Below the pieces are notes generated by a model that was given only the letters and a program-made list of their open reading frames with translations, did not search any database and was not told the DNA's origin. This document shows positions 37,081 through 50,047 of a DNA stretch of 64,000 bases, in pieces. The stretch is taken from NCBI RefSeq assembly GCF_963678635.1, contig NC_087069.1, forward strand, positions 6,123,472 through 6,187,471, given 5' to 3'. This DNA is from Symsagittifera roscoffensis (Eukaryota > Xenacoelomorpha > Acoela > Convolutidae). Both the position numbers and the translations under genes were made by a program. Positions within the stretch are counted from its first letter, which is position 1. Every line of letters begins with the position of its first letter.

Positions 37081-38890
37081 AGCGTTTCACCTACCTGCCT
37101 GCATAAAATTTAGGGCAATTTTTACCCTACCCCACCCCCTGCGGTCTTAGAAAAGCTTCACAACTCGGTACTTTTCACTTTTTGCCCATTTTTTCGATAA
37201 TTTTCAATTTCCTCAAAAACTACCCGTCCAGATTTGGGATTAAGGGTTTAATCCATAGACCAGGTTGTAGGAAACTCCCATGCACAAGCGGCTGGTCCCT
37301 AATTTGCTTAGGGGAAGAGCTATAGACTTAGGAAAAGTCACTTTTTTGATTTTTTTGCCTATTTTTTCGGAAATTATCAATTTCCTCAAAAACTACCCAT
37401 CCAGATTTGGAATTAAGGGTTTAATCGATAGACCAGGTTGTAGAAAACTCCCCCGCACAAGCGGCTGGTCCTTAACTTGCCTAGGGTAAGAGCTATAGAC
37501 TTAGGAAAAATCACTTTTTTGACTTTTTTGGCCTTTTTTCAAATCTTTCCGATTTCCTCAAAAACTACCCGTCCAGATTTGGGATTAAGGGTTTAATCGA
37601 TAGACCAGGTTGTAGGAACCCCCCCTACACAAACGGCTTGTCCCTAATTTGTCTAGGGGAAGAGCTATACACTTAGGAATAGTCAATTTTTCGGTTTTTA
37701 GGCCATTTTTTCAAACTTTTTCGATTTCTTCAAAAACTACCCATCCAGATTTGGGATTAAGGGTTTAATCGATAGACCAGGTTGTAGAAAACTCCCCTGT
37801 CCAAGCGGCTAGTCCCTAATTTGCTTAGGGGAAGAGCTATAGACTTAGGAAAAATCACTTTTTTGATTTTTTTGCCTATTTTTTTGGAAATTATCGATTT
37901 CCTCAAAAACTACCAATCCAGATTTGAAATTAAGGGTTTAATCGATAGACCAGGTTGTAGGAAACTCCCCCGCATAAGCGGCTGGTCCTAAACTTGCCTA
38001 TGGGAAGAGCTATAGACTTAGGAAAAGTCACTTTTTTGACTTTTTTGGCCTTTTTTCAAATCTTTCCGATTTCCTCAAAAACTACCCGTCCAGATTTGGG
38101 ATTAAGGGTTCAATCGATTAACCGGGTTGTAGGAACCCCCCCTACACAAACGGCTCGTCCCTAATTCGTCTAAAGGAAGAGCTATACACTTAGGAATAGT
38201 CAATTTTTTGGTTTTTAGGCCATTTTTTCAAACTTTTTTGATTTCTTCAAAAACTACCCATCCAGATTTGGGATTAAGGGTTTAATCGATAGACCAGGTT
38301 GGAGGAAAATCCCCTGCCCAAGCGGCTGGTCCCTAATTTGCTTAGGGGAAGAGCTCTAGACTTAGGAAAAGTCACTTTTTTGATTTTTTTGCCTATTTTT
38401 TCGGAAATTATCGATTTCCTCAAAAACTACCTGTCCAGATTTGGAATTAAGGGTTTAATCGATAGACCAGGTTGTAGGAAACTCCCCCGCACAATCGGCT
38501 GGTCCTTAACTTGACTAGGGGAAGAGCTATAGACTTAGGAAAAGTCACTTTTTTGACTTTTTTGGCCTTTTTTTCGGAAATTATCGATTTCCTCAAAAAC
38601 TACCTGTCCAGATTTGGAATTAAGGGTTTAATCGATAGACCAGGTTGTAGGAAACTCCCCCGCACAATCGGCTGGTCCTTAACTTGACTAGGGGAAGAGC
38701 TATAGACTTAGGAAAAGTCACTTTTTTGACTTTTTTGGCCTTTTTTTCGGAAATTATCGATTTCCTCAAAAACTACCCATCCAGATTTGGGATTAAGGGT
38801 TTAATCGATAGACCAGGTTGTAGGAAACTCCCCTGCCCAAGCGGCTGGTCCTTAATTTGTCTCGGGGAAGAGCTGTACACATAGGAAAAG
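37081..38890. repeat. 172-173-bp satellite array with three-monomer higher-order pattern
   Basis: The marker TAAGGGTTTAATC starts at 37241, 37414, 37586, 37758, 37931, 38103, 38275, 38448, 38621 and 38794, so the spacing is 172 or 173 bp throughout. Monomers differ in the T-rich segment. Type A has GATTTTTTTGCCTATTTT, type B GACTTTTTTGGCC...CAAATCTTTCC, type C GGTTTTTAGGCCATTTTTTCAAA and type D GACTTTTTTGGCC...CGGAAATTATCG. The order is A-B-C, A-B-C, A-D-D, a higher-order repeat of about 517 bp. Small ORFs inside are by-products of the repeat. Confidence 0.9.
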
Positions 38891-38954
38891 TTTTTTTAAA
38901 AGTTTTTTGGCATTGGAACAAAGATTCAATATACTTATTGTGTGTATTTTTTAG

Positions 38955-39085
38955 ACAATGGAATCCGCTATGCTTACGTTTTCTCGCTTTTGCTTGGTGC
39001 TATTGGCTTTGTGTTGAGTTTTTTTGCATGGTTCGAAGAAGTCCAACGAGAAGTTGCACGAGTTACGCTAGTTCTCTTTAATCAG
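38955..39085 (+). CDS. possible exon encoding a membrane segment (copy 1)
   Basis: The acceptor-like TGTGTATTTTTTAG precedes 38,955. The frame encodes a hydrophobic helix (YVFSLLLGAIGFVLSFFAW) followed by a charged amphipathic stretch, and ends at a CAG|GTCGGT possible donor. The frame stays open to 39,139 without splicing. The exon is repeated exactly in copy 2 at 43,130-43,260. No other exon of this gene is recognised, and the gene is unknown. Confidence 0.3.
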
Positions 39086-39730
39086 GTCGGTTTGTTCCAG
39101 AACGTTTTTGTGACTTCAGTTATAGTCAACATATTATAGTCATATTTGCAATGCTTGGACAAAATTTAATTAATTCGAAAATTAAAGGGTCGTTAGAAAA
39201 ATGAAAAATACTTTAATTCATTAATGATAGCTGGTTTGTGAAACACACATTTCACTTAATTCTAGTGAATAATTATTCACATTGTTGAAGCATTGTGCAT
39301 ATGATTTTATTTTAAATATATTTAGCATGTAACCATGATTGATACGGTTTGCCTTGTCGCACTGTGAAAGGCCCGTTTAATGGGAGGTCATAAATCACTT
39401 AAAACATGCGCCAATCGATCAGTACGACACCATTGTCATCTTGCGTGGAAGCAATGATGTATTGAAAATGTCATCTGATAGGCTCATAGATCAATTCAGA
39501 GGTATCATTAAAAAGCTGTACCTCTCACTTTAATCATTATCGATTTTCTGGCAGTTTTTGACGGTATCTTTTCTTTTTATTCAAAAAAAATTGTTGTCCT
39601 GAGCTCATATTTCAGAATTCATTTTAACTTCCATCTTTTTGTAAATATATGGGGCTCAATCATTGCCCATTTGCGTTATAAAATGAAAATATAACGCGCG
39701 ATATATTTTGTGCTATTAATGCGTAAGCAA
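39086..39730. other. unique AT-rich sequence in duplication copy 1
   Basis: No gene or repeat recognised other than its copy at about 43,261-43,905. Confidence 0.4.
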
Positions 39731-40468
39731 ACGAGACTGCTCATATCAGGGCGAAGCCCTGAATTTTCTGACTGCTTTTTGAGGTTTATGGAGCAATAAT
39801 AACGAAAAAAAAATTACATGTAATAAAATAAAATGAAAATTTTTTTTTCTAAAATTTGAAATTTTTTAATAAAAATCATCCCCCCACACGCATATAAAGT
39901 ACAAAAAGAGAGATTTCGCTCATTCTAACAAATCAATTATGGCAAATATAATTCTTTCAACCACCAACATGGAAAGATTTCTAAGACGGATTAATTTCCG
40001 CTAACGCGTTAATAGCGTTAATTGTCACAAATTGGACAAAATGGCAATCCTTAAATCCCCATAACTTCACAAAAAAAGGTCACAGGTGAAATATCTTTTC
40101 AAATTTAAGCTCAGGACAATAATGTCTTTTGAATGATATAAAAAAATTCCGTCAAAAATGGCTAGGTAAAAAGTCGGAATTTGTCTGAAGAAAAAAAAAC
40201 CACCCGAGCACAAATCTTCCGTTACTTTCGTATCGAAAGTCGAAACAATAATTATTCCGATTTGATGCGAAGGCATGCAATTTGGTTTATTCATGCTATA
40301 TGCGAGATATAACACTTTGTACTCACAAAAAAAATTCACAAACAATCTCAAAACAATTTAAAATTTGTAATTATTGTTGTGGAATTTTTTCACATTTATT
40401 TTGAATTGGTCACTACTCCAAATACAGACGAAACTTTCAGAGCTTCGCCCTGATACGAGCAAACTCGT
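39731..40468. mobile_element. MITE-like inverted-repeat element (copy 1)
   Basis: Terminal inverted repeats of about 33 bp, with about five mismatches, read ACGAGACTGCTCATATCAGG... on the left and, reversed, ACGAGTTTGCTCGTATCAGG... on the right, both followed by GCGAAGC(C/T)CTGAA. The left repeat contains a perfect hairpin, TCAGGGC-GAA-GCCCTGA. No transposase ORF is present. No target duplication was found, so the superfamily is unresolved. Confidence 0.55.
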
Positions 40469-42522
40469 TCCTATTTTTGAGATTTTTTCTATTTTGAGAT
40501 TTTCAACCACTCAACTTTAATTGGATGAACGTAACTACAAGTATTTTTCCCACATTCGGTTCTTCCATCAAGTGACTCCATCAAGTTTGGGGCGATCTTT
40601 GTTCGTGTTTTTTTAATGATTTTTTTCTTCTATTTTTTGGCTATCCGGGAACGAATAAGTTTTTTGTCTATCTGGGAATGCTGCTCTGCGGGTATTCGCT
40701 CGGAAAATAAAAATTGTGTTTACTTACTGACCTTCCTGTTTGGTCTGCCAGCATAATGAAGACAAAAAGACAAATAGTATATAAAAAAAACAAGGAAACT
40801 GTGCTAAATTAAATTGGGAGTCCAGGTTTTTGTCGTTCTCAAGAATTATATATATATTTTTTAAAAATTCGATTTACGACTGATTTGACTTAAAAATGAT
40901 ATCACAGTTAGTCCTCTACAATCTTTTTTGAGGTGGTCAAAATTGGGGCAGACAAAAAATAAACTAACCACTATACATTATCTTCCCACTTTTTAGGTTG
41001 TTGATAAAAGCAAGAAATAAAATTATCTTATAGTATGGCTGCTTATCGCGTCCCAATTACAGTTGGCCATACAACCATGCGGCAGAAAGAATGGCCTTCT
41101 ATAGCAAAGTCGGGCTTTATGGATCATCGTTGACTACGTTGAACAGCGCGCAGCTTTCGGATAGCGTCGAATGTTCGATAGTTCAAATAGTAAATTATTA
41201 CAAAGATTAACGTTTAGAAAAAAAGTTTTAAAACTCCAAATATGGGTTATTTTGTTAATCTAAATTGCCGGAAGCAGTATTAAAGCCTTTTTTTCGTCTA
41301 TTGCACTGTTTTGTTGTACCAATTGGACTCTATGAACTATTTTTCATCAAATTTCGAGCTGTTTTTAATTTCGAGTTTGCGCGATTTTTGAAGGTAAATG
41401 GTTCCTTTTCAAAAACCTATTTCAGCATTATAACAGATTGGTGAACAAACTAAATTATGTGCACATAATTTTTCTTCATAGTTTAGAGTGTATCACGCAT
41501 TTAGCCATAATGTTAAGTTAAACAGCTAAGAAAAAGGCCAAAAAAATTGATATGATAAACTGGTTGGTTCAAATGTCGATTTCAACTATCGATTATTCTC
41601 AGCGCTCTGATACCAAAATTGCTGCTGAACTGAACGAAAAACCAAAAAGGATCCAAGAGCAAGCAATCACCAAATAATTCAAATTCAAGAGCAAGCAATC
41701 ACGATGGTTCTACATATACAAACATTACAGTACTTTGCAAAAGCAACTAAGACAAGAAAATTAATACTTGAATAATGTTCTCTCGTTTATATTTGATAGG
41801 TTCTGGCGCAAAGTTTCAACAAAGATCTCAAAAAGTTTTTTTGGTTGTTTGAAAAAATTTATGCTAGCGACATTCGACGGATGGAAAAAAATTTGAAGAT
41901 CACAATTTTGTTCGAGAATCAAACATTTTCTGTGCCTGATCAGCAAAAATGTGACAATATAACCCAAAAAGAACGAAAATTTAATAAAAGATTTCGAACT
42001 GATTCCATTCCTGTTTGATTAAAACAGTTTTTCTGAAAATGTTTATGAACGTTTTTTTAAATCTTTTTTATTGTTTTTTTTTAGATTCTTTCGAAAATTT
42101 TTCAACTTTTTTCAAAACTTAGATTTTCTCACAAACTGCCCCAAAAATTTCAAAAAGGGGATACCAATGGGAATTCCGCCCACTCTCTTGTGTGCCTGTG
42201 TAATTCCCTAGGCTCTCTTAACCTTACCTCACTTTTTACAGCCTTCAAAAAGTGTGCGGGGGAATTTTTGATCATTTTTTTTTACATTTCTCAAAAATTG
42301 ACCTCTCATATCTGAGATTTCGGATACAATGGATGGAATAGGTTTTGGGAAACTCTCCTGCATTAGCTCAATTTTTCTGTGTGACACGGTTGACAATGTG
42401 TGACACGGTTAGAAGTAGGCTCTTTTGCATCAGCGCTTACGACCAATTTTTTTGACACGAAAGTTATGACCTTTGGGAAATTAAAATTTTTTAAATTTTT
42501 CACCGTTTTTTGAAACTCTTCA
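40469..42522. other. AT-rich sequence in duplication copy 1; one short ORF
   Basis: There is no convincing gene. A 32-codon ORF (41,035-41,133) lies in a patch of higher GC (about 41,030-41,200) and could be a relic exon. The segment 42,110-42,280 resembles the sequence left of the satellite at 37,020-37,160. Confidence 0.35.
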
Positions 42523-43129
42523 GGAAGAGCTATACACTTAGGAATAGTCAATTTTTTGGTTTTTAGGCCATTTTTTCAATTTTTTTTGATTTCTTCAAAA
42601 ACTACCCATCCAGATTTGGGATTAAGGGTTTAATCGATAGACCAGGTTGGAGGAAAATCCCCTGCCCAAGCGGCTGGTCCCTAATTTGCTTAGGGGAAGA
42701 GCTATAGACTTAGGAAAAGTCACTTTTTTGATTTTTTTGCCTATTTTTTCGGAAATTATCGATTTCCTCAAAAACTACCTGTCCAGATTTGGAATTAAGG
42801 GTTTAATCGATAGACCAGGTTGTAGGAAACTCCCCCGCACAATCGGCTGGTCCTTAACTTGACTAGGGGAAGAGCTATAGACTTAGGAAAAGTCACTTTT
42901 TTGACTTTTTTGGCCTTTTTTTCGGAAATTATCGATTTCCTCAAAAACTACCCATCCAGATTTGGGATTAAGGGTTTAATCGATAGACCAGGTTGTAGGA
43001 AACTCCCCTGCCCAAGCGGCTGGTCCTTAATTTGTCTCGGGGAAGAGCTGTACACATAGGAAAAGTTTTTTTAAAAGTTTTTTGGCATTGGAACAAAGAT
43101 TCAATATACTTATTGTGTGTATTTTTTAG

Positions 43130-43260
43130 ACAATGGAATCCGCTATGCTTACGTTTTCTCGCTTTTGCTTGGTGCTATTGGCTTTGTGTTGAGTTTTTTT
43201 GCATGGTTCGAAGAAGTCCAACGAGAAGTTGCACGAGTTACGCTAGTTCTCTTTAATCAG
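43130..43260 (+). CDS. possible exon encoding a membrane segment (copy 2)
   Basis: An exact duplicate of the candidate exon at 38,955-39,085 with the same acceptor and hydrophobic helix. If real, the gene now has a duplicated exon. Confidence 0.3.
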
Positions 43261-43905
43261 GTCGGTTTGTTCCAGAACGTTTTTGTGACTTCAGTTATAG
43301 TCAACATATTATAGTCATATTTGCAATGCTTGGACAAAATTTAATTAATTCGAAAATTAAAGGGTCGTTAGAAAAATGAAAAATACTTTAATTCATTAAT
43401 GATAGCTGGTTTGTGAAACACACATTTCACTTAATTCTAGTGAATAATTATTCACATTGTTGAAGCATTGTGCATATGATTTTATTTTAAATATATTTAG
43501 CATGTAACCATGATTGATACGGTTTGCCTTGTCGCACTGTGAAAGGCCCGTTTAATGGGAGGTCATAAATCACTTAAAACATGCGCCAATCGATCAGTAC
43601 GACACCATTGTCATCTTGCGTGGAAGCAATGATGTATTGAAAATGTCATCTGATAGGCTCATAGATCAATTCAGAGGTATCATTAAAAAGCTGTACCTCT
43701 CACTTTAATCATTATCGATTTTCTGGCAGTTTTTGACGGTATCTTTTCTTTTTATTCAAAAAAAATTGTTGTCCTGAGCTCATATTTCAGAATTCATTTT
43801 AACTTCCATCTTTTTGTAAATATATGGGGCTCAATCATTGCCCATTTGCGTTATAAAATGAAAATATAACGCGCGATATATTTTGTGCTATTAATGCGTA
43901 AGCAA

Positions 43906-44643
43906 ACGAGACTGCTCATATCAGGGCGAAGCCCTGAATTTTCTGACTGCTTTTTGAGGTTTATGGAGCAATAATAACGAAAAAAAAATTACATGTAATA
44001 AAATAAAATGAAAATTTTTTTTTCTAAAATTTGAAATTTTTTAATAAAAATCATCCCCCCACACGCATATAAAGTACAAAAAGAGAGATTTCGCTCATTC
44101 TAACAAATCAATTATGGCAAATATAATTCTTTCAACCACCAACATGGAAAGATTTCTAAGACGGATTAATTTCCGCTAACGCGTTAATAGCGTTAATTGT
44201 CACAAATTGGACAAAATGGCAATCCTTAAATCCCCATAACTTCACAAAAAAAGGTCACAGGTGAAATATCTTTTCAAATTTAAGCTCAGGACAATAATGT
44301 CTTTTGAATGATATAAAAAAATTCCGTCAAAAATGGCTAGGTAAAAAGTCGGAATTTGTCTGAAGAAAAAAAAACCACCCGAGCACAAATCTTCCGTTAC
44401 TTTCGTATCGAAAGTCGAAACAATAATTATTCCGATTTGATGCGAAGGCATGCAATTTGGTTTATTCATGCTATATGCGAGATATAACACTTTGTACTCA
44501 CAAAAAAAATTCACAAACAATCTCAAAACAATTTAAAATTTGTAATTATTGTTGTGGAATTTTTTCACATTTATTTTGAATTGGTCACTACTCCAAATAC
44601 AGACGAAACTTTCAGAGCTTCGCCCTGATACGAGCAAACTCGT
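43906..44643. mobile_element. MITE-like inverted-repeat element (copy 2)
   Basis: Duplicate of 39,731-40,468, carried along by the segmental duplication and not by transposition, since the flanks are duplicated too. Confidence 0.55.
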
Positions 44644-46698
44644 TCCTATTTTTGAGATTTTTTCTATTTTGAGATTTTCAACCACTCAACTTTAATTGGA
44701 TGAACGTAACTACAAGTATTTTTCCCACATTCGGTTCTTCCATCAAGTGACTCCATCAAGTTTGGGGCGATCTTTGTTCGTGTTTTTTTAATGATTTTTT
44801 TCTTCTATTTTTTGGCTATCCGGGAACGAATAAGTTTTTTGTCTATCTGGGAATGCTGCTCTGCGGGTATTCGCTCGGAAAATAAAAATTGTGTTTACTT
44901 ACTGACCTTCCTGTTTGGTCTGCCAGCATAATGAAGACAAAAAGACAAATAGTATATAAAAAAAACAAGGAAACTGTGCTAAATTAAATTGGGAGTCCAG
45001 GTTTTTGTCGTTCTCAAGAATTATATATATATTTTTTAAAAATTCGATTTACGACTGATTTGACTTAAAAATGATATCACAGTTAGTCCTCTACAATCTT
45101 TTTTGAGGTGGTCAAAATTGGGGCAGACAAAAAATAAACTAACCACTATACATTATCTTCCCACTTTTTAGGTTGTTGATAAAAGCAAGAAATAAAATTA
45201 TCTTATAGTATGGCTGCTTATCGCGTCCCAATTACAGTTGGCCATACAACCATGCGGCAGAAAGAATGGCCTTCTATAGCAAAGTCGGGCTTTATGGATC
45301 ATCGTTGACTACGTTGAACAGCGCGCAGCTTTCGGATAGCGTCGAATGTTCGATAGTTCAAATAGTAAATTATTACAAAAATTAACGTTTAGAAAAAAAG
45401 TTTTAAAACTCCAAATATGGGTTATTTTGTTAATCTAAATTGCCGGAAGCAGTATTAAAGCCTTTTTTTCGTCTATTGCACTGTTTTGTTGTACCAATTG
45501 GACTCTATGAACTATTTTTCATCAAATTTCGAGCTGTTTTTAATTTCGAGTTTGCGCGATTTTTGAAGGTAAATGGTTCCTTTTCAAAAACCTATTTCAG
45601 CATTATAACAGATTGGTGAACAAACTAAATTATGTGCACATAATTTTTCTTCATAGTTTAGAGTGTATCACGCATTTAGCCATAATGTTAAGTTAAACAG
45701 CTAAGAAAAAGGCCAAAAAAATTGATATGATAAACTGGTTGGTTCAAATGTCGATTTCAACTATCGATTATTCTCAGCGCTCTGATACCAAAATTGCTGC
45801 TGAACTGAACGAAAAACCAAAAAGGATCCAAGAGCAAGCAATCACCAAATAATTCAAATTCAAGAGCAAGCAATCACGATGGTTCTACATATACAAACAT
45901 TACAGTACTTTGCAAAAGCAACTAAGACAAGAAAATTAATACTTGAATAATGTTCTCTCGTTTATATTTGATAGGTTCTGGCGCAAAGTTTCAACAAAGA
46001 TCTCAAAAAGTTTTTTTGGTTGTTTGAAAAAATTTATGCTAGCGACATTCGACGGATGGAAAAAAATTTGAAGATCACAATTTTGTTCGAGAATCAAACA
46101 TTTTCTGTGCCTGATCAGCAAAAATGTGACAATATAACCCAAAAAGAACGAAAATTTAATAAAAGATTTCGAACTGATTCCATTCCTGTTTGATTAAAAC
46201 AGTTTTTCTGAAAATGTTTATGAACGTTTTTTTAAATCTTTTTTATTGTTTTTTTTTTGAGATTCTTTCGAAAATTTTTCAACTTTTTTCAAAACTTAGA
46301 TTTTCTCACAAACTGCCCCAAAAATTTCAAAAAGGGGATACCAATGGGAATTCCGCCCACTCTCTTGTGTGCCTGTGTAATTCCCTAGGCTCTCTTAACC
46401 TTACCTCACTTTTTACAGCCTTCAAAAAGTGTGCGGGGGAATTTTTGATCATTTTTTTTTATATTTCTCAAAAATTGACCTCTCATATCTGAGATTTCGG
46501 ATACAATGGATGGAATAGGTTTTGGGAAACTCTCCTGCATTAGCTCAATTTTTCTGTGTGACACGGTTGACAATGTGTGACACGGTTAGAAGTAGGCTCT
46601 TTTGCATCAGCGCTTACGACCAATTTTTTTGACACGAAAGTTATGACCTTTGGGAAATTAAATTTTTTTAAATTTTTCACCGTTTTTTGAAACTCTTC

Positions 46699-48791
46699 GA
46701 CTTTTTCAAAAAACTCCCTCCTAAATTTTAGATATTGGTTTCAATAGGTAAAGCTAGTTGTGAGAAGCTCCCTTTCATAAACGCTTCAGCCCAATTTTTT
46801 TACACAAGAAGTTATGACCCTCGGAGACGTCAACTTCAAGCGTTGAATCAAGGCAACAAGTTTTGAGACGCCTCCGAGCATCAGATGCGACGCCTTAAAG
46901 ATTGAACAAAAAAGTGTGTTTCTGGGAAAATTCCAAGACATCAAAAATTTTCACTCATTTTTAAATAGAGCATCAACTAAAGTTTTGAAAGATGCCAATT
47001 CTTAAATTTTTGAAACATGTCAAACATGTACATCCAGCTTTAGCTGGGACTCTAGTTTAAAATCAACCATTTTATCACATTCAAAACTGAAAATCGACCA
47101 CATTCAACGTTTTTAACTCAGGCTGTATTAAAATTTTTATAGCCGACTCGATAAGTCAAGGTCAGACTAGGGCTTTTTAAATTTTTTGCAGTACTTATTT
47201 AGTAAGGTTTCCATGTACGGCAATATGAATATGGAACAGCATGAAATTTTCAGCCGAGTAAGCCACGGAACTGATGCTGGATTAACTTACTTAGACATTA
47301 GCGTAGACTTTGTATTGCTCGACTTCATGGCATCCATTAGTAGTTGTATGCTCAGCAACATCCTTCATCTGTGGCGATCGAAACTTAGAGCGAGTTTCAC
47401 AACAACTGTGCAGTCGCATTCGCCTGAAGCTGTCTTCAATACCCAGGGGTGACCTCTATACACCGAAAATGTTATCATACAAGTCCATACGTCAAGTGAA
47501 TGAAAAAATGCTGGTCAAACGATTTTCATACAATTTCGACTCTTGGTTGAAAAAAGATGCAAATAATACTTGCGGCTGTGAATAATAATAATTGATTATA
47601 ATCAAACAGTCTTTTGATAAAAAAACCGAGGTTTTTATTTTTTCGAAAAACTGCTTATCATACAATTCCCGTATATAAAAATTGCATAATAAGCATTACT
47701 TTAATTATAAATAAAGTTTTCAGAAATGGTTTGAAAACGTTTTTAAGAAATTTAATATGATTTATTAGTGTTTTTGCTGAACAAAATTTTTTTGTCTCCG
47801 CTTCGCTTCTGTATTATTATTATTATTATTTGAATGTCTTAGTAGATAATTATTATCACTTGCATTTTTAGTAGTTAGGTTGCACTGATGCGTGCTCGTA
47901 ATTTTTTTGATATCTGTAGATAACTGATGTTTTGTTTGTTTTCAGGTTTAAGTTGTAGATTGTTAAGTTTTCAGGGCCTCTCCTACTTGCTCACTGGTAG
48001 CTAATATGGGAGGGAAAGTTTTTAGTCTTCGGACACAAAAAACTCTGTTCCTTCTTGTTCAAATCACCTGTTATTCAATCGCGGTCGTAGCCAACGTGCC
48101 ATTTCGTGCGTTTTTTGTGCATCGAGACGTTTTGCATAAGCAAGTCCAAATAGCTGTAGTTTTTTGTTAGATTTTTTGTTAAGTTTTTGAGTTTTTTTTT
48201 CACTATTCAAGCCGCGCTCGTAAACTCATTTCTCACTTAGGTGGCCTACCGACAAACAAAATGCTCGACTTAAATAAAAAAAAACAAATTATATCGGCTA
48301 GCATAATGAAAAATTATATGTCAAACACAAGCGCCATTATTTAGCAAATAGTGTCCAGTTAACTTTCTCTGCTTGCCCTCTGCTGGAATGGTTTTATGTG
48401 CAAGAAAAAAAATGACATACAGAAAACGGTTTCTAAAAACTAAAAGTTTCTTATCGATACATTTTATGCTACCCGCACCGAGCGTCCATGCATTTTAATG
48501 AATTTCTGAGACACAAATAATCCATTAAAATCTTTTAAAGACGTAAAACTCAGACCACAATCATTATTATATTGCCAGTCAAGTCAGTTTTTTGACCACA
48601 CTAAGACAATTTTTATGGATGTTTTTTTTAGTATTTCTAATCATGACTGAATGGGCTTTACCATGTTAGATCACTGATCTAATCACTGAACTGGTTGGGT
48701 ATTCCAGCTCCGGTTTCGTGTTTTCTGGTGGACAATCGCAACTTATGCTCATACTCAAATCGAATAAAGTCGGTTTCGATCACAACTGATT
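46699..48791. other. spacer with possible relic exon near 47,180-47,585
   Basis: A good acceptor-like TTTTTTGCAG ends at 47,190. Behind it two overlapping frames are open: one to 47,452 (MYGNMNMEQHEIFSRVSHG...) and one ending at 47,585 (...MLSYKSIRQVNEKMLV...CGCE). This could be a terminal exon damaged by a frameshift, but neither half is recognised. A short ATT microsatellite lies at 47,812-47,830. The rest is AT-rich without features. Confidence 0.3.
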
Positions 48792-49695
48792 ATGATGGAT
48801 TATTATGACCTAGCCATCAGAAGGAAAGTAATTCCGGGTCCTTCTAAGATACTTGTTAATACTCATCCAAAGGGCAACGATAGTTCATGCTTTCCAAGTT
48901 CAGCCGGAAAGAGGAAATCATCGCCTCCCAAGAAGTCAACCAGAGCTAATCCTCAGAAGAAGACGACCAGTGCGAACTTGACTTGCGGAAACGCGACGGC
49001 CACACAAACGACCGAAAAATCGTCGACAGAAGTTATCGTCATTCCGGATTCCCCACAGAAAATGTCAAGTTCATCTTCTTCATCTTCTTCACTAAATCTA
49101 AACTCATGGGACGGCCTAATCGACGAGGAATTGGAGGATGTTTCAAATTACAACACTTCATTTAACCAGGATTCTGACAGTAACGTCGATTTAAGTCTTA
49201 CAGGTGAAGAAGAACCCAGCGGACCATCGGTCGCGACACAAGCCAGCAGTATTCCTGGAACATCATCATTTGGTTTCCCGTAAACAACCAATTGTGCTCG
49301 ACAGCACACCAGAGAAACGCCTTCTGTTGCCACCCAGCCCAGATCTACAAACAGACCAAGAAGACATGTGGGACCACCCCAGTTCTCCAATGAGCTCCGA
49401 TGTGTGGATATCGTTGAGGGTCCTGAGACGCAACATGGACACGAATCAAGTTCTTTTATGTCACCTGCTTTCTTGTGCTGTTCTCCATCGGATTTTCTCA
49501 CTCCCCACGCGAAAACCCCTCATAGACAGTTGTTGGTCGCTGAAACAACGCTCACGTGGTCGTCAAACTCTACTCCGACGGGGTACGTTCAGACATCAAA
49601 TTTGACCCCATCTTCGTGGAAGTCTCCCACCGGGAAATCATCCAATTTGGTCGCACAGCAAGAATCCGGGACGTACGACAATCTTTAGATGAATT

Positions 49696-50033
49696 TGTTG
49701 AGGACAGACGAGCTCAATGCCAGACTAGTGAAATACCAGACCAAACTCAAGGTCAGACTTGAGCAATAGAAACCTAATTAAAGGTCAACTGGTATAAAAC
49801 TCAATGCACTCAGACAAGGTCAACTGGTCTGCTGGTATTTGATAAACTAATTAATTAACTGGTAATTAATTAACTGGTACTATTTGATGCTCAGTTTGTC
49901 GTGTCATTTTATAAACACAATCTCAATTCATTCTTCAACAATCAGTATCTCTTCTCTCTCCTCAGTTGAAACCTCAGATAACTCTCAAACCTCTATCCCC
50001 TAGTCCTACTTGCTCTAACTCTGAATCTTAACA
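49696..50033 (+). repeat. copia 5' LTR (338 bp)
   Basis: TGTTGAGG...TTAACA, identical to 54,233-54,570. It contains two copies of the short repeat TTAATTAACTGGTA and a possible TATA-like TTTATAAACAC near 49,910. Confidence 0.97.
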
Positions 50034-50047
50034 GGTTATGGGCCCAG
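50034..50047 (+). other. copia primer-binding site, complementary to an internal initiator tRNA-Met segment
   Basis: GGTTATGGGCCCAG begins directly after the 5' LTR. It is the complement of the anticodon-stem region of eukaryotic initiator tRNA-Met, the half-tRNA primer known from Drosophila copia, and not of a tRNA 3' CCA end. Confidence 0.85.

Larger units (their letters stand above)
38175..42522. repeat. tandem duplication, copy 1 (4.35 kb)
   Basis: It is nearly identical to 42,523-46,698. Offsets of matching points are 4,348 before the satellite monomer difference and 4,175 after it, so copy 1 holds one extra D-type satellite monomer. The junction at 42,521-42,523 joins the right end of copy 1 (GAAACTCTTC) directly to satellite sequence. 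Unequal crossing-over or replication slippage is the likely origin. Confidence 0.9.
42523..46698. repeat. tandem duplication, copy 2 (4.18 kb)
   Basis: It begins inside satellite sequence (monomers C, A, D) and carries the same exon candidate (43,130-43,260), inverted-repeat element (43,906-44,643) and AT-rich tail as copy 1. By eye only a handful of substitutions and homopolymer changes separate the copies, for example a single base in ATTACAAAGATTAACG versus ATTACAAAAATTAACG. It continues after 46,698 into sequence not present at the end of copy 1. Confidence 0.9.

Noticed and set aside
38299-38884. Repeated 65-74-codon ORFs in the satellite (and again at 42,647-43,059)
   Set aside because: They are by-products of the 172-173-bp monomer. 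The reading frame is broken between monomers.
37081-38890. CRISPR-like array
   Set aside because: The repeats are contiguous 172-173-bp satellite monomers without unique spacers, in a eukaryotic context.
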